Origin: Nitrospirae bacterium GWC2_57_9
GTDB lineage: Bacteria; Nitrospirota; UBA9217
Length of the DNA stretch: 6,933 bases
NCBI GenBank assembly: GCA_001805085.1
Contig: MHEA01000234.1
Span: forward strand, 12,488 to 19,420
Direction: 5' to 3'
Shown: positions 5,526-6,933 of the stretch, piece after piece
Layout: every line of letters starts with the position of its first letter
Position numbering within the stretch: position 1 is the stretch's first letter
Made by a program: the position numbers and the translations under genes
Notes under the pieces: model-generated
What the model was told of the DNA's origin: nothing
Databases searched by the model: none
What the model saw: the letters and a program-made list of their open reading frames with translations, nothing else

Positions 5526-6853
5526 TATTTCAGTTTCGCTTTTTCCTGGTCCGCGACCACGACGATCACGGCACTGTCCGGATGCAGGTACTTCCTCGCA
5601 ACCCTCTGGATATCCTCGCGGGTGATGGAATTGATGAGAGCGGGATATTTCCGGGGATAGTCCAGACCCAGATTATAGATCTCGATCGAGGTCAGCATGG
5701 ATGCGATCTTCGCGGAGGTGTCCATGCGCAGCGGAAAACTGCCGGTCAGGTAGGCTTTTGCATCGGCCAGTTCCTTCTCGGACACAAACTCATCCTGCAT
5801 CCTTTTCATTTCCTTCAAAGACTCGGCGATCACCTCGTTCGCGGACTCATTCTTGGTCTGGATGCCGATCTCGAAAATCCCCGTCTCCTTGTTGGCGGCA
5901 AACGAGCTGTGAGCATCATAAGCAAGGCCTTTATTGTCGCGTATGTTGTCCATCAGCCGCGACGAGAATCCTCCGCCCCCCAGAATGTAGTTCATGATCA
6001 GGACAGCATAATAATCCGGGTTTTCCCGCCTGATCCCGATATTTCCAAGATTGATGTTGGCCTGGGTTATGTTCCTGTCGATCTTTTTTACCGTTATCCG
6101 GCCGACCTCCGGAACCGGCGCGACCGCAGGAGGAGGAAGTTCTTTTCGCTGCCACTCTTTGAAATATCTGCCCAGGAGAGCAACAATCTCTTTTTCCGTG
6201 ACATCGCCGACCACTGAAATGATAGTGTCGTTCGGCCGGTAGCGGGACCCGTAAAAATCGACCACCTCCTGCCTCGTGATTTTCTGAAGGTAGCCGGCGA
6301 TCTCGTCGTTGGTCCACCCGTAGGGATGATTCCCGTATACGGCCTTTTCGAAGGCCTCGCTCGCCACGGTCCCCGGTTCTTCCTTCTGGCGCTGGATCTC
6401 GGCGAGCATTGCCTTTACCTTGCGGTCGATCTCTTTTTGATCGAAAACAGGATGCAGGAGCACGTCGGAAAGCAGGTCCAGGCCCGAGCGGATGTCCTTC
6501 TTCAGGACCCGGAGGCTTGCCGAGGCAAAATCGCTGCCCCCGCTCGTGGAGATCGAGCCGCCGATAAAGTCGATCTCGCTGCTGATCTGCTGAGCGGTCC
6601 TTCGGGTGGTTCCCTGGGTCAGCAACGATGCCGTTATCTCGGCAAGCCCGGGCTTATCATGAGGCGCCGCGGTACTGCCCGCCTTGATAGCCATGTTCAC
6701 GGTGACCATGGGGATATCGTGCCGTTCAGCCAGCAGAAGGATCATGCCGTTCTGCAGCACGATCCGTTTGCCGAGGGGCGCGGCTGAAAAAGCCGCCGCG
6801 GGCAGCAGAGCAAGGATGAGCAAGTTGATCACAATAAATTTTAGATACTTCAT
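5522..6853 (-). CDS. Secreted M16-family protein with degenerate zinc site (probable non-catalytic partner)
   Basis: A 443-residue protein with a signal peptide (basic KYLK, hydrophobic core to about residue 22, cleavage likely near 23-24), so it should act in the periplasm or beyond. Both M16 halves are present. The N-terminal half has LQNGMILLLAERH and a GSTAAP-x-GLAEITASLLTQGT segment (60-81), then AVYGNHPYGW (171-180). The C-terminal half has GGGGFSSRL (292-300), IRDNKGLAY (304-312) and YLTGSFPLR (368-376). Where active enzymes have HxxEH, this protein has E72-I-T-A75-S76, so all three motif residues are lost. In family members of this kind the degenerate subunit usually works with an active M16 partner encoded next to it; here that would lie upstream, outside the window. 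The start at 6851-6853 is preferred over an ATG nine codons earlier because AAAGG lies six bases upstream and the signal peptide then starts normally. mutL follows after 132 bases. Confidence 0.93.
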   Translation of the reverse strand: MKYLKFIVINLLILALLPAAAFSAAPLGKRIVLQNGMILLLAERHDIPMVTVNMAIKAGSTAAPHDKPGLAEITASLLTQGTTRRTAQQISSEIDFIGGSISTSGGSDFASASLRVLKKDIRSGLDLLSDVLLHPVFDQKEIDRKVKAMLAEIQRQKEEPGTVASEAFEKAVYGNHPYGWTNDEIAGYLQKITRQEVVDFYGSRYRPNDTIISVVGDVTEKEIVALLGRYFKEWQRKELPPPAVAPVPEVGRITVKKIDRNITQANINLGNIGIRRENPDYYAVLIMNYILGGGGFSSRLMDNIRDNKGLAYDAHSSFAANKETGIFEIGIQTKNESANEVIAESLKEMKRMQDEFVSEKELADAKAYLTGSFPLRMDTSAKIASMLTSIEIYNLGLDYPRKYPALINSITREDIQRVARKYLHPDSAVIVVVADQEKAKLKY

Positions 6854-6933
6854 ACTTAGCCTTTCTCTCGGTAAGTTCATGAACGATCGATTGCCGCAGG
6901 TAACATTCTGGTCCGCGTTTCCGCCCTAATGAG
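6854..6933 (-). other. Upstream flank of the M16 gene, possibly the 3' end of the preceding gene
   Basis: One minus-strand frame entering at 6933 is open for 18 codons (ending PAAIDRS) and stops with TGA at 6877-6879, overlapping an ATG at 6878-6880 as ATGA. Another frame stops at TAG (6926-6928). Either could be the end of an upstream gene, for instance the catalytic M16 partner, but the piece is too short to recognise. Confidence 0.3.

Noticed and set aside
6854..6880. Nine-codon N-terminal extension of the M16 protein, starting at 6880
   Set aside because: No ribosome binding site precedes it and it would put charged residues ahead of an otherwise ordinary signal peptide. The ATG at 6851-6853 has AAAGG at good spacing. 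The ATGA overlap keeps it slightly open.

Overview
The window is a dense bacterial block in which every gene I can support lies on the minus strand, so it reads from high to low coordinates. In that order it carries: a secreted M16 peptidase-like protein (5522-6853), the mismatch-repair protein MutL (3623-5389), a TerC/YgdQ-type membrane protein (2828-3598), a small rhodanese-fold lipoprotein (2425-2844), the tRNA dimethylallyltransferase MiaA (1477-2421), the RNA chaperone Hfq (1142-1405), an S-methyl-5'-thioadenosine phosphorylase (119-1024) and the first 20 codons of a PfkB-type sugar or nucleoside kinase that leaves the window (1-61). No RNA gene, insertion sequence, CRISPR array or prophage gene is visible. 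Long open frames on the plus strand are antisense shadows of these genes.

A Gram-negative cell is indicated by Hfq, the lipoprotein signal, the periplasmic M16 protein and the mutL-miaA-hfq order that many Gram-negative bacteria share. With mtnP and a PfkB kinase behind hfq, the layout fits Nitrospirota or a Desulfobacterota (former Deltaproteobacteria) lineage. That placement is inference from gene order and protein style, not proof. Base composition looks uniform and moderately GC-rich, with no sign of a recently acquired island.

Spacing suggests one transcription unit with internal re-initiation. mutL to terC is 24 bases apart, terC and the rhodanese gene overlap by 17 bases, and the rhodanese gene and miaA are 3 bases apart. 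Looser gaps follow: 71 bases before hfq, 117 before mtnP and 57 before the kinase. A TATAAT box sits in the 132-base gap upstream of mutL. A better promoter candidate overlaps the end of miaA and would give hfq its own start, followed by a short leader with a stem-loop just before a strong ribosome binding site.

Functionally this is mostly a housekeeping cluster: DNA mismatch repair, tRNA A37 isopentenylation, small-RNA regulation and salvage of methylthioadenosine. To it are added a probable metal transporter-like membrane protein and a probable thiol or sulfur-handling lipoprotein. I see no new defence or biosynthetic system. The points most worth a second look are a 28-base run of four 7-base repeats inside the mutL coding region, which could make mismatch repair phase-variable; an M16 protein whose zinc-binding motif is completely replaced; and the hfq promoter and leader.
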